Below, one piece after another: positions 24,629 to 33,112 of a stretch of DNA of 64,000 bases. Each line of letters begins with the position of its first letter. Position 1 is the stretch's first letter. This DNA is from Arthrobacter sp. Leaf337 (GTDB lineage: Bacteria; Actinomycetota; Actinomycetes; Actinomycetales; Micrococcaceae). A model generated the notes under the pieces. That model saw only the letters and a list, made by a program, of their open reading frames with translations, had not been told where the DNA came from and made no database searches. Made by a program: the position numbers and the translations under genes. The stretch lies in the NCBI RefSeq assembly GCF_001423745.1, contig NZ_LMPC01000029.1:257212-321211 (forward strand). Direction: 5' to 3'.

Positions 24629-25300
24629 TTGGCAGAGATCACTGTGGCTGCGGTAATGGCCGAGCTGGACGCGCTTGAGGACCCGAGGGCACGCGAGGTG
24701 AACGAGAGACACGGTGACGATCACGGCGTGAATCTCAGCAAACTGCGCGGGATCGCGAAGCGGCTGAAGACGCAGCAGGAACTCGCACGCCAGCTCTGGC
24801 AGACGGAGAACACCGCGGCGAGGCTGCTGGCGATCCTGATCTGCCGCCCCAAGGCGTTCGACCGTGACGAGTTGGACGCCATGCTGCGCGCGGCGCGCAC
24901 TCCCAAGGTGCACGACTGGCTTGTGAACTACGTCGTGAAGAAGAGCCCGCACTCCGAAGAGCTTCGACTGGTCTGGTCCGCCGATCCGGATCCAGTAGTC
25001 GCGAGTGCCGGCTGGGCGCTGACCACCGAACTGGTGGCGAAGAAGCTCGAGGGCCTGGACCTCGCAGGACTGCTCGACGTCATCGAGGCGGAGATGAAAG
25101 AAGCCCCGGATCGACTGCAGTGGGCGATGAACCACTGCTTGGCCCAGATCGGGATTGAGCATGCGGAACTTCGCGCTCGTGCAATCAGAATCGGTGAACG
25201 CCTGGAAGTGCTCAAGGACTACCCGACTCCCCCAAACTGCACGTCTCCGTTCGCACCCATCTGGATTACGGAGATAGTGCGCCGACGACAGGATACGTAG
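24629..25300 (+). CDS. DNA alkylation repair protein, AlkD-like HEAT-repeat family
   Basis: A 223-residue all-helical protein starting at TTG 24629. The segments GVNLSKLRGIAKRLKTQQELARQLW and VHDWLVNYVVKKSPHSEELR match the AlkC/AlkD HEAT-like family that removes N3- and N7-alkylpurines without base flipping. Trp residues and Asp in the DNA-facing helices (KVHDWLVNY, PVVASAGWALTTELV) are compatible with this. It appears monocistronic and convergent with the MerR gene. Confidence in activity is moderate because many relatives are untested. Confidence 0.82.
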   Translation: MAEITVAAVMAELDALEDPRAREVNERHGDDHGVNLSKLRGIAKRLKTQQELARQLWQTENTAARLLAILICRPKAFDRDELDAMLRAARTPKVHDWLVNYVVKKSPHSEELRLVWSADPDPVVASAGWALTTELVAKKLEGLDLAGLLDVIEAEMKEAPDRLQWAMNHCLAQIGIEHAELRARAIRIGERLEVLKDYPTPPNCTSPFAPIWITEIVRRRQDT

Positions 25301-25328
25301 GAGCGCGGTACGGGGAATCAGTGAGCGT

Positions 25329-26087
25329 TTACAGGTTCGCCTCGGCATACACTCGCAGTGCATCCCGGACGAAAGCAGCTCCCGACTCGCCGCCATAATT
25401 TGCGCTGAACCGCGGATCGGCAACGTACATCTCGCCGAGACCGAGCACATAGCCCTTCACGTCGCCGCCCGGCGCTGCCGCCGGGGTCCCGGGGATGCCC
25501 CGGAGCCATTCCACCTGCCGCCGGGCGAGGTCCTGCGCCTCGTCGCTGCCGGGGGCAAGCCCCTTGCCGGCCGCTCGAATCCAGTCGCTTCCGAGCTGCT
25601 GCGAGCGCTGCTTCCATGCCGTCTTTTCCGCGCCATCCATTCCACGCCACCAGGCATCGCTGCTGGCGTAGGCATCTTTGCCCCAGCGTTCTTCCACTTC
25701 CTCCTTGTACTGAGTGTGGTCAAAGCCGTCGAACATGTTCTCTGCCATAAGTTCTGCACCTTCTTTTACTGCCTCGATAGTGTTCTGGACGGACATGATC
25801 TGCCGGTTCAGCCGGTCCTGCTCCTGTCGAAGCCACTTCAGGTGACTGCTCAAGGCCGTGGCGGCGTCCGACTCGTTGCCGAGCACTTCGGCGATTCCGG
25901 ACAGCCCAAGGCCCAGTTCCCGCAGCAACAGGATTCGCTGAAGCTGAACGAGAGACTGCTGGTCGTAGTGCCGGTATCCGTTGTGGGCGATCCGGCTCGG
26001 CTTTAGCAGGCCGATCTCGTCATAGTGCCGCAGCGTCCGGCTTGTGGTGCCCGCGATCCTGGCGATCTCTTGGATCGACCAGTCCAT
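25329..26087 (-). CDS. MerR family regulator with TipAS antibiotic-recognition domain
   Basis: A 252-residue TipA-type regulator. Residues 1-75 are a MerR winged helix (IQEIARIAGTTSRTLRHYDEIGLLKPSRI), a coiled-coil linker follows at about 80-115 (LRQEQDRLNRQIMSVQNTIEAV), and residues about 125-250 form the TipAS globin-like domain, with YKEEVEERWGKDAY and a C-terminal YVADPRFSANYGGESGAAFVRDAL. The usual thiopeptide-binding Cys near the end is not visible. TipA activates its own promoter and multidrug genes on binding thiopeptides. The small membrane protein downstream has a 66-base separation from its start on the same strand's other side. Confidence 0.9.
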   Translation of the reverse strand: MDWSIQEIARIAGTTSRTLRHYDEIGLLKPSRIAHNGYRHYDQQSLVQLQRILLLRELGLGLSGIAEVLGNESDAATALSSHLKWLRQEQDRLNRQIMSVQNTIEAVKEGAELMAENMFDGFDHTQYKEEVEERWGKDAYASSDAWWRGMDGAEKTAWKQRSQQLGSDWIRAAGKGLAPGSDEAQDLARRQVEWLRGIPGTPAAAPGGDVKGYVLGLGEMYVADPRFSANYGGESGAAFVRDALRVYAEANL

Positions 26088-26153
26088 CTGTTGCTCCTTC
26101 CGCGCCAGTGTCCGTCCAATAATCCGACTCTAAAGGTTGACGCTGCGGCAAGG

Positions 26154-26489
26154 TCAAGAACCGGTTCGACTCCGGGAAGAACGGGGTCGGGTTTTGCGCG
26201 AGAGGAGCCTCGCGGACAGGACGACCAGGACGGTCGTTACAGCTCCGGACAGGAGCACCTCGTCGAACGAGAGCCCGTCGATGTTCGGCTGCAGCTCCTC
26301 CTCGGTGGCCCAACCGAACCACACCTCGCTGGTGAACAGCCCGATGCCGAAGCACGCGACCACCGCGAACGCCATGGTCCACAGCCGGTGCACCGCTATC
26401 CTGCCGACGGCCAACCCGGCGACTACGCCAAACCCAAGGGACAGGGCAAGGAGCAACGCCAAGCCCTGAAGTCCCAGATCCCACTGCAC
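26154..26489 (-). CDS. Small hypothetical membrane protein (111 aa)
   Basis: GTG at 26489 preceded by GGGAGGCGG. The product has three hydrophobic segments: LGLQGLALLLALSLGFGVVAG, LWTMAFAVVACFGIGLF and VLLSGAVTTVLVVLSARLL, and a basic tail (RKTRPRSSRSR). No family recognised. It is in the same orientation as, and 66 bases upstream of, the TipA-type regulator, so they may be cotranscribed. Confidence 0.65.
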   Translation of the reverse strand: MQWDLGLQGLALLLALSLGFGVVAGLAVGRIAVHRLWTMAFAVVACFGIGLFTSEVWFGWATEEELQPNIDGLSFDEVLLSGAVTTVLVVLSARLLSRKTRPRSSRSRTGS

Positions 26490-26633
26490 AACGCCGCCTC
26501 CCTTCGCCCAGGTCCGTCTCACTCAATCGTCGGCCCGGCACACCCGCCCGAATAGGGGCGGAATGCCCGGGGGTCCCTCCCGCCACGGAATCCGTGACAG
26601 TTGGAGGGAAAGTTGGCGGGCTAGTATGTACCC

Positions 26634-27398
26634 GTGCACGTCCGAGCCAATGAATGGCACCCCTCAGGCAACGTTTCCGAGCAGGCACCTGGCGTCTTTT
26701 TCGTCGAAGGACCAGCGTCCAACTGGATCGTGGTTGGCGACGAAACCGGCTTCATGCTCATTGACAGCGGATATCCCGCCGACCGCGCGCTGGTCCTAGG
26801 GTCCATCCGCCACCTGGGCTTGCATCCAGCCGACGCCCGGGCGGTGCTGATCACCCACGGCCATGTCGACCACACCGGCTCCGCGGCCTACTTCTCCGAA
26901 ACATACGGAACGCCGGTCCTGTGCGCCCCGGAAGAACTGGCCCACGTCCAGGGGCGGGAAAAGCACCAGGTCACATTCGGTCAGGTCATCCTCCGGGCCT
27001 GGCGGCCCCGCGTCTTCCGCTGGATGGTCCATGCCATCAAGGCAGGATCCCTGACGGCAAAACCTGCAACCAACGCCGAGGCCTGGAACACCGAGAGGCT
27101 CCGGAGCCTGCCCGGCAGCCCTGAAGCGATCGTGCTCCCGGGCAACACCCCGGGCAATGCCTCGGTCCTTCTTCCCGAAGCAGAAGTGATCGCCGTAGGT
27201 GACTCCTTTGTGAGCGGGCATCCTCTCAGCCGTAGAACCGGACCCCAGATGCTCCACCGGATGTATCACACAGAACCCACAGCGGCGCTGGAGGCGACTC
27301 ACCTACTGGACGGCGTTAACGCCTCTGTCATACTTCCCGGCCACGGACCGGCACTCCACATGCCCCTTATCGAAGCGCTGACGGCGTTGCGGCACTAG
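26634..27398 (+). CDS. MBL fold metallo-hydrolase
   Basis: A 254-residue metallo-beta-lactamase fold hydrolase. The zinc motif THGHVDHTG (HxHxDH) is intact, with later ligands in VLPGNTPGNASV, AVGDSF (bridging Asp) and LPGHGPALH (last His). The GNTPG in place of the usual GHTPG means the fourth His ligand is Asn, which may alter metal binding. The start is GTG at 26634. A 12-base gap to the SDR gene suggests cotranscription. Specific substrate unknown. Confidence 0.88.
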   Translation: MHVRANEWHPSGNVSEQAPGVFFVEGPASNWIVVGDETGFMLIDSGYPADRALVLGSIRHLGLHPADARAVLITHGHVDHTGSAAYFSETYGTPVLCAPEELAHVQGREKHQVTFGQVILRAWRPRVFRWMVHAIKAGSLTAKPATNAEAWNTERLRSLPGSPEAIVLPGNTPGNASVLLPEAEVIAVGDSFVSGHPLSRRTGPQMLHRMYHTEPTAALEATHLLDGVNASVILPGHGPALHMPLIEALTALRH

Positions 27399-27409
27399 GA
27401 CACCGGGCC

Positions 27410-28177
27410 ATGTCTCGCATCTTCATCACCGGCTCGACCGACGGGCTCGGCCTCGCCACCGCAAGGACTCTCTTGAATGAAGGCCACGAGGTCTTGCTGC
27501 ACGCCCGTTCCAAGGAACGCGCCGCCGTCCTCGATGAAATCGCCCCGCAAGCGGCCGGCGTCGTCATTGGTGACCTCAGCAGCGCCGCCGAAACGCGGAG
27601 CGTCGCCGATCAGGTCAACGCGCACGGGCGGATGGACGCCGTCGTCCATAACGCCGGCGTCTACCTCTCGTCGGGGCGCGACACGACCCCGGAGGGACAC
27701 TCTTACACCCTCGCGGTGAACGTTCTCGCCCCCTACATCCTCACCGCCCTGATCGACAGGCCCGGCCGCCTGGTATACGTCAGCAGCGGCATGCACCACG
27801 GGGCCGCCGGCAACCTGCAGGACATTGACTGGACCGAACGACGCTGGAGTGCCAGCACCGCCTATTCCGAGAGCAAACTCCACGTTTCCGCGCTCTCCGC
27901 CTCGGTGGCCCGCCACTGGCCCGCGGTGCTCAGCAACGCCGTTGACCCCGGCTGGGTACCCACCAAAATGGGCGGCTCCGGCGCCCCTGACGACCTGGCC
28001 GAGGGCCACAAAACCCAGGCCTGGCTCGCCGTCAGCAATGACCCCGCCGCCCTGGTCTCCGGAAGTTACTGGTATCACCGCCGGCAGCGGCCGCCAGCGC
28101 CGGAAGTTACCGACGCGACGTTCCAGGACAGGCTCACCGACAAACTCGCCGAACTCACCGGCATCACGCTTTTCTGA
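27410..28177 (+). CDS. Short-chain dehydrogenase/reductase (SDR) family protein
   Basis: A 255-residue SDR. The cofactor loop is ITGSTDGLGLA (TGxxxGxG), the NNAG-equivalent is VHNAGVYLS, Ser of the catalytic triad lies in VYVSSGMH, and YSESKLH gives the Tyr-x-x-x-Lys pair. The PGWVPT motif follows. It is most similar in layout to light-dependent protochlorophyllide/retinol-type SDRs of unknown substrate. Its stop codon lies within a 40-base tandem duplication. It is probably cotranscribed with the upstream MBL-fold hydrolase. Confidence 0.88.
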   Translation: MSRIFITGSTDGLGLATARTLLNEGHEVLLHARSKERAAVLDEIAPQAAGVVIGDLSSAAETRSVADQVNAHGRMDAVVHNAGVYLSSGRDTTPEGHSYTLAVNVLAPYILTALIDRPGRLVYVSSGMHHGAAGNLQDIDWTERRWSASTAYSESKLHVSALSASVARHWPAVLSNAVDPGWVPTKMGGSGAPDDLAEGHKTQAWLAVSNDPAALVSGSYWYHRRQRPPAPEVTDATFQDRLTDKLAELTGITLF

Positions 28178-28245
28178 AGCGCAGCGGCGGCCATGTCCGC
28201 AGCAGGCGCTTTTCTGAAGCGCAGCGGCGGCCATGTCCGCAGCAG
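28167..28245. repeat. Tandem duplication, two copies of a 40-base unit
   Basis: The unit beginning CGCTTTTCTGAAGCG, which includes the TGA stop of the SDR gene and a short CGCTT/AAGCG hairpin, is repeated exactly with a 40-base period (28167 and 28207; 39 identical bases in the second copy). The second copy ends 24 bases before the next MFS gene. It looks like a recent slippage or unequal-crossover duplication at a hairpin. Only two copies exist, so it is not a satellite or CRISPR. Confidence 0.95.
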
Positions 28246-28269
28246 TCAGATGTCAGTAAACTGGGACGC

Positions 28270-29682
28270 ATGACCGAGCAGGAACCTGCCCCGTTCAGGG
28301 CGGCTGTGGCTCCCGACGGCGTGGACACGTCCTTGCGCAGCCCGGAACAGCGGTCCCGCACGTTCGCCGGGATCCTGGCGAACACCGCCCTGGCCAACAT
28401 CACCACCAGCTACCTCTGGTTCGCCCTGACGTTCTGGGTGTATCTGGAGACGCGCAACGTGATCGCTACCGGCGTGATCGGCGGCGCGTACATGCTGTTG
28501 ATCGCCCTTTCCAGCATCAGCTTCGGCACCTTCGTTGACCGCTACCGCAAGCTGGCCGTGATGCGTTTCGCAGCCGGCTTCACCCTGGTGATGTTCATAC
28601 TGTCCGGGGTAATGTTCCTGCTAACACCCGCCACCTGGCTGCTGGACCTGACGCAGCCGTGGTTCTGGCTCTTCACCCTGATCATCCTGGTCGGCGCGGT
28701 GGTGGAAAACATGCGCAACATCGCCCTCTCCACCACGGTCACCATCCTCATCGAGCCGGATCGGCGTGCGAACGCCAACGGGCTGGTAGGCATGGTACAG
28801 GGACTGATGTTCATCGTCACGTCGGTGCTTTCCGGTCTGTCGGTCGGCCTGCTGGGCATGGGCTGGACGATCGCGGTCGCCTTGGCACTCACGGCGCTGG
28901 CATTCGCGCACCTGGTCACGCTGCGTATGCCCGAGGAGGTGCGCGCTGCTGCCACGGACGCACACGGCGGTTTCGACCTGCGGGGTTCCCTCGCCGCCGT
29001 GCTGGCCATTTCCGGGCTGTTCGCGCTCATCCTGTTTTCGACGTTCAACAACTTCATCGGCGGCGTTTACATGGCGCTGATGGATCCCTACGGCCTCGAA
29101 ATGTTCCCCGTGGAGCTTTGGGGGACGTACTTCGCGCTGGGTGCCACAGGATTCATCGTCGGTGGCGCGCTGATCGGAAAGTTTGGACTCGGGTCGAATC
29201 CGCTGCGTTCCATGCTCATCGCCGTGATCCTGATGGGCGTACTCGGTGCGGTGTTTACGCTGCGGGAGTGGGCATGGCTCTACATCGCGGGCATCTGGCT
29301 ATACCTGGTCCTGGTACCTTTTGTGGAGGCCGCGGAGCAGACGGTCATCCAGCAAGTGGTGCCCCTGCACCGTCAAGGCCGGGTGTTCGGATTCGCCATG
29401 GCGTTCGAGTCTGCAGCAGCGCCAATCACCGCATTCCTCATCGCGCCAATAGCCCAGGTCTGGATCATCCCTTACGCGCGGTCCGCTGACGGCGCCGCCC
29501 AACTGGCCCCGCTGTTGGGCGAGGGCACTTCCCGCGGCATCGCGCTGGTGTTCCTGGTCGCCGGGATTACCATGATCGCGGCCGCGCTGCTGGCGTTCCT
29601 GACCCCGGTCTACCGCCGGGTCTCGGCGTCGTATGCGGGTGCGGAAACGTCCGCCACCCCGTGGACGGCGCCGTCAGCCTGA
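28270..29682 (+). CDS. MFS transporter
   Basis: A 470-residue major facilitator of the DHA3/MefA-like exporter type. Twelve hydrophobic helices begin at ILANTALANITTSYLWFALTFWV, the helix 2-3 loop has GTFVDRYRKLAVM, and the middle loop is short. Exporters of this type move macrolides or siderophores, but no specific marker is present. ATG at 28270. Its 3' end overlaps the convergent oxygenase gene by 9 bases. Confidence 0.85.
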   Translation: MTEQEPAPFRAAVAPDGVDTSLRSPEQRSRTFAGILANTALANITTSYLWFALTFWVYLETRNVIATGVIGGAYMLLIALSSISFGTFVDRYRKLAVMRFAAGFTLVMFILSGVMFLLTPATWLLDLTQPWFWLFTLIILVGAVVENMRNIALSTTVTILIEPDRRANANGLVGMVQGLMFIVTSVLSGLSVGLLGMGWTIAVALALTALAFAHLVTLRMPEEVRAAATDAHGGFDLRGSLAAVLAISGLFALILFSTFNNFIGGVYMALMDPYGLEMFPVELWGTYFALGATGFIVGGALIGKFGLGSNPLRSMLIAVILMGVLGAVFTLREWAWLYIAGIWLYLVLVPFVEAAEQTVIQQVVPLHRQGRVFGFAMAFESAAAPITAFLIAPIAQVWIIPYARSADGAAQLAPLLGEGTSRGIALVFLVAGITMIAAALLAFLTPVYRRVSASYAGAETSATPWTAPSA

Positions 29683-30687
29683 AATCAGGTCCGCGTGCTG
29701 CACCGCGACGACGTTCGGGTGGGCCCGAAGCCGGTAGCGAAGGGCGTTGTCCCCGTACGTTTCCAGAATCGGGCTGTTCGTCGGGTCAACCGACAGGCCG
29801 CGCGCTTTGACCTGAAACTCAGGGCTCACCGCGAGCTGGGGCATCTTCGCATCCAGCGCCGGGTTATAGAAGAAGGGTAGGGAGATCCTATCGGTGCCGC
29901 GAGGCGGCGAGATCACGCGATGCAGGGTCGCCTTGAGGTAACCGTTCGTGGCCAGCTCCAGCATCTCGCCGATGTTGACTACGAAGGCTCCGGGCACCTG
30001 AGGTGCGTCGATCCATGTCCCCTGGTACTCGACCTGGAGGCCACCCTTGCCAGGTTCCACCAGAAGGAGCGTCAGCACCCCGCCGTCGCGGTGGGAGCCC
30101 ACCCCCTGCCCGGGTTCCTCGTGGGATGACCCCGGATAACGCACAACCTTGAGCACCGGGAAAGCCCGTGCGGCGAATGCGTCATCAAAGGCGTCTTCGG
30201 GCGCCCCGAGGGACACCGCCAGGGCCCGCAGGAGAGTCAACGAGACGGCACTCAGCCGCTCCATCCACTCGGCGGCGATCCCCCGCATTTCAGGCAGCGC
30301 CGCCGGCCACAGGTTGGGCCCTTCGAGGCGCCAATAGTCCGCGACGCCCGGACCCGGCGCCACCGCGGGGCGTTCAACTCCGATGTCGATCTGCTCGCGC
30401 CAGTCGACGGCGCCGTCGGTGAGTTCGCCGCCGACGCGGGTGTAGCCACGGAACTGGGGGCTGTGGACATTCTCAATGTGGAGCTTCTGTTCTTCCGGCA
30501 ATTCGAAGAAGCGGCGGGACACGTCCAGCATGGCGTCCGTGAGCTCCGGCGGGATGCCGTGGCCGGCCAGGTACAGGAAACCGACCTCATGCAGGGCGTT
30601 GCGCAGCTCGTCACGGAAGTGGGCAGCCTCCTCCGCGCCCGCGTTCAATCGGGAGAAGTCGACTACGGGCAGTGTTTCGAGTGGCAA
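29674..30687 (-). CDS. Isopenicillin-N-synthase-like 2-oxoglutarate/Fe(II) oxygenase
   Basis: A 337-residue member of the IPNS/2OG-Fe(II) family. The N-terminal DIOX_N part begins LPVVDFSRL and has the YLAGHGIP motif. The double-stranded beta helix supplies the iron triad in GVGSHRDGGVLTLLL (His and Asp) and LHRVISPPRG (distal His). RISLPFFYNP contains the R-x-S pair that binds the 2-oxoglutarate carboxylate. It probably hydroxylates or desaturates a small metabolite. Isolated between a convergent MFS exporter and a LysR gene; no pathway partner is obvious. Confidence 0.9.
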   Translation of the reverse strand: MPLETLPVVDFSRLNAGAEEAAHFRDELRNALHEVGFLYLAGHGIPPELTDAMLDVSRRFFELPEEQKLHIENVHSPQFRGYTRVGGELTDGAVDWREQIDIGVERPAVAPGPGVADYWRLEGPNLWPAALPEMRGIAAEWMERLSAVSLTLLRALAVSLGAPEDAFDDAFAARAFPVLKVVRYPGSSHEEPGQGVGSHRDGGVLTLLLVEPGKGGLQVEYQGTWIDAPQVPGAFVVNIGEMLELATNGYLKATLHRVISPPRGTDRISLPFFYNPALDAKMPQLAVSPEFQVKARGLSVDPTNSPILETYGDNALRYRLRAHPNVVAVQHADLISG

Positions 30688-30803
30688 CGTCTCGAGTCCT
30701 TTTCAGCGAACTGGCAACCCCGCGCAATTATCTGCTTCCATGGTACGGCCGGGCCACTGCGTTGGGCAGGCTAGTGACGAATATCTGCGTCCTGACCGGG
30801 TTG

Positions 30804-31760
30804 CTAGAGGTAGTCGCCGGCCCGTTCGCGGGCGATTTCCAGCAGGGTTGAGTGGAACGCCACCTCAGCAGGAGCGTAGACCTTGTCCTCACGCTGCGCC
30901 AGCAGTACCCGCCGCAGCGGGGCGGCGGAACCCAGGCTCAGCACCTTTACGTCAGGATGCTGGAGCGCCACGGCGGTCTTGGGCACCATGGCCACACCCA
31001 TTCCCACGCTGACCATGGCCTGGGCCTCCTGGTAGTCGTTGGCCAGGAAAGCAATTTCCGGCTCGAATCCGGCGTCGTGGGCGGAACGCTGCAGAACCTC
31101 CACTACCGGGTGGGCCTCCGCACGCACGATCCAGGACTCGTTGCGCAGGTCCTCCATGCTGACCTGCTCGCGGTCGGCGAGCGGGTGGCTGCGGGCCACC
31201 AGGATCACTGTGCTTTCCCGGAAGACCTCTGTTACGCGGACGGAATCGTCCCGGAAGGGGTTCCAGGGGTAGTCCCAGAGCAGGCACAGCCCTGTGACCC
31301 CGGAGTGCAGATCCGCCACGAGTTCATCAAAACGTGCGCTGCGCAAGGAAAGCCCGATGGCCGGGTAGCGCTTCTTGAACGTCCGGATGACGAGGGGCAG
31401 GAAGGACCCGGCCAGGGTTGGGAAGGTTCCCACGGTCAGTGACCCGCGTTTCAGGCCGGCGATCTGGTCCAGGTCTGACCGGGCTGCCCGCATCTGCCAG
31501 ACGATCTTTCGGGCGTGGCCGGCCAGCACCTGGCCGGCCTCGGTGGGCACCACACCGCGGGAGCGGCGATTGAGCAGAGGCTGCCCCACCTCCTGTTCAA
31601 GCTTGCGCAGTTGCTGTGAGACGGCCGAGGGCGTGTACATCATCAGCTCGGCCGCGGCCGTGATGGATCCCTGCTCCACTACCTCAAGCAGCAACGCAAG
31701 CCGCCTTATGTCGAACAAATCCTGCTTCTCATCATTAAGCAACGCTTCACCCTTCTGCAA
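30804..31760 (-). CDS. LysR family transcriptional regulator
   Basis: A 318-residue LysR regulator. Residues about 15-75 form the winged helix (LALLLEVVEQGSITAAAELM, then PSAVSQQLRKLEQEVGQPLLNR), and the rest is the periplasmic-binding-protein-like effector domain. It is divergent from the PrpF-MatC operon across 223 bases, the standard arrangement for control of that operon, with an organic-acid intermediate as likely inducer. Start ATG at 31760 (MQKGEALL); a start nearer LFDIRRLALLL is possible. Confidence 0.9.
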   Translation of the reverse strand: MQKGEALLNDEKQDLFDIRRLALLLEVVEQGSITAAAELMMYTPSAVSQQLRKLEQEVGQPLLNRRSRGVVPTEAGQVLAGHARKIVWQMRAARSDLDQIAGLKRGSLTVGTFPTLAGSFLPLVIRTFKKRYPAIGLSLRSARFDELVADLHSGVTGLCLLWDYPWNPFRDDSVRVTEVFRESTVILVARSHPLADREQVSMEDLRNESWIVRAEAHPVVEVLQRSAHDAGFEPEIAFLANDYQEAQAMVSVGMGVAMVPKTAVALQHPDVKVLSLGSAAPLRRVLLAQREDKVYAPAEVAFHSTLLEIARERAGDYL

Positions 31761-31983
31761 ACTTGGTTCATTCCCTGCCGGGAGACGACTTCAACCCGCG
31801 ATATCGGTGGCAGTCTCCGGGACGCGGGCTGAAAACAGTGCGAATAATCCCTTGGGCTCTCCATGAATTAAGTAACTCTACATCCCCCCTCGAAAATCCA
31901 ACATTGTCTAAAATTGTGATCTGGCTCAATCTCTTTTCAGGCCCTCATCCAAATCTGAGGCACGAGGAGAAGTGGGAACCACC

Positions 31984-33102
31984 ATGAAGATCGAAGCGCA
32001 ATGGATGCGCGGAGGCACCAGCAAGTGCTGGGTGTTCGAAGCAGAGCACCTTCAGGAGGGCGGCACCAGCCTGGACTTGCTGCTGCCGCGGCTGTTCGGC
32101 AGTCCCGACCCCCGCCAGATCGACGGCGTAGGCGGGGCCACCTCGACCACCAGCAAAGCCGTGATCCTGCACCGGCCGGTCGGCGACGACGTCGACGTCG
32201 AGTACACCTTCGCCCAGGTGGGCATCGAAGAGGCCGCCGTGGACTGGGGCAGCAACTGCGGGAACGGCTCAGCCGTTGTGGGCCTGTACGCCATCGAGAA
32301 GGGATGGGTGCTCCCCAGCGGAGACGTCACCCGGATCGTCACCCGCAACACCAACACGAACCAGATCATCGTCCAGCGCGTGGCCACCCCCGGTGGTTCA
32401 CTGGCCAGCGTTCCGGACGCGCGGATGCCCGGCGTGCCGTTCCCCGGCCACCCTGTGGGGCTCGGTTTCCAGGACCCCGCCGGCAAAACCACAGGTGCGT
32501 TGCTGCCCACCGGCGCGGCCACCGACACCATCACCGCGGGGGGAACCCGCTGGACAGTTTCCATGGTCGACGCCGGAGCGCCCGTGGTGATTGTCCGCGC
32601 CGAGGAACTGGGCCTGGACCAGGCCCGGTACGACAGCTGGGGCGCCAGCCTGGAGCTACAGCTGGACACCCTGGAGCAGATCCGGCGTCAGGCGGCGGTG
32701 CGGATGGGGCTGGCTCGCTCCACCGCTGAAGCGGCACGGGCCATCCCCAAACTCGCCATCGCCGCCGCCCCCGCGGCCACGGATCAGACCTGCGACGTCA
32801 ACGTCATGATGCTCTCCATGGGCAAGCCCCACCCGGCGCTGGCCATCACCGGCAGCATCGCACTGACTTTGGCGGCCCGCACCCCCGGCACCTTGATGCA
32901 CGGCATCACGGGTGACGCTCCGGGGAGCACGCTCCGGCTCCGCACCCCTGCCGGAGTGATCGAGACGTGGAGTCAGGAGCATAACGGGACGCTCCTGGTC
33001 GGCGTCGACCGCACAGCCCGCACCATCGCCACCACCATCATCCATCTCCCCGAGGTTCCCGGCAGCGCCGTCGCCGCCTTCCTCGCGGGAGCCACTCGCT
33101 GA
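31984..33102 (+). CDS. PrpF family isomerase (4-oxalomesaconate tautomerase / methylaconitate isomerase type)
   Basis: A 372-residue two-domain diaminopimelate-epimerase-like fold. Family marks are MRGGTSKCWVF (the catalytic-side Ser-Lys in a GGTSK loop), GVGGATSTTSKAV, and the NCGNGS motif that takes the place of the epimerase Cys region, followed by MMLSMGKPHPA. PrpF-type enzymes move double bonds in unsaturated tricarboxylates such as 2-methyl-aconitate or oxalomesaconate. It is paired with a MatC-type carrier (10-base gap) and a divergent LysR, so the operon likely imports and isomerises a di- or tricarboxylate. ATG at 31984 follows GAGGAGAAG. Confidence 0.88.
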   Translation: MKIEAQWMRGGTSKCWVFEAEHLQEGGTSLDLLLPRLFGSPDPRQIDGVGGATSTTSKAVILHRPVGDDVDVEYTFAQVGIEEAAVDWGSNCGNGSAVVGLYAIEKGWVLPSGDVTRIVTRNTNTNQIIVQRVATPGGSLASVPDARMPGVPFPGHPVGLGFQDPAGKTTGALLPTGAATDTITAGGTRWTVSMVDAGAPVVIVRAEELGLDQARYDSWGASLELQLDTLEQIRRQAAVRMGLARSTAEAARAIPKLAIAAAPAATDQTCDVNVMMLSMGKPHPALAITGSIALTLAARTPGTLMHGITGDAPGSTLRLRTPAGVIETWSQEHNGTLLVGVDRTARTIATTIIHLPEVPGSAVAAFLAGATR

Positions 33103-33112
33103 GGAGACCACC

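Noticed and set aside
28167..28245. CRISPR-like repeat
   Set aside because: Two directly adjacent copies without spacers; a simple tandem duplication.
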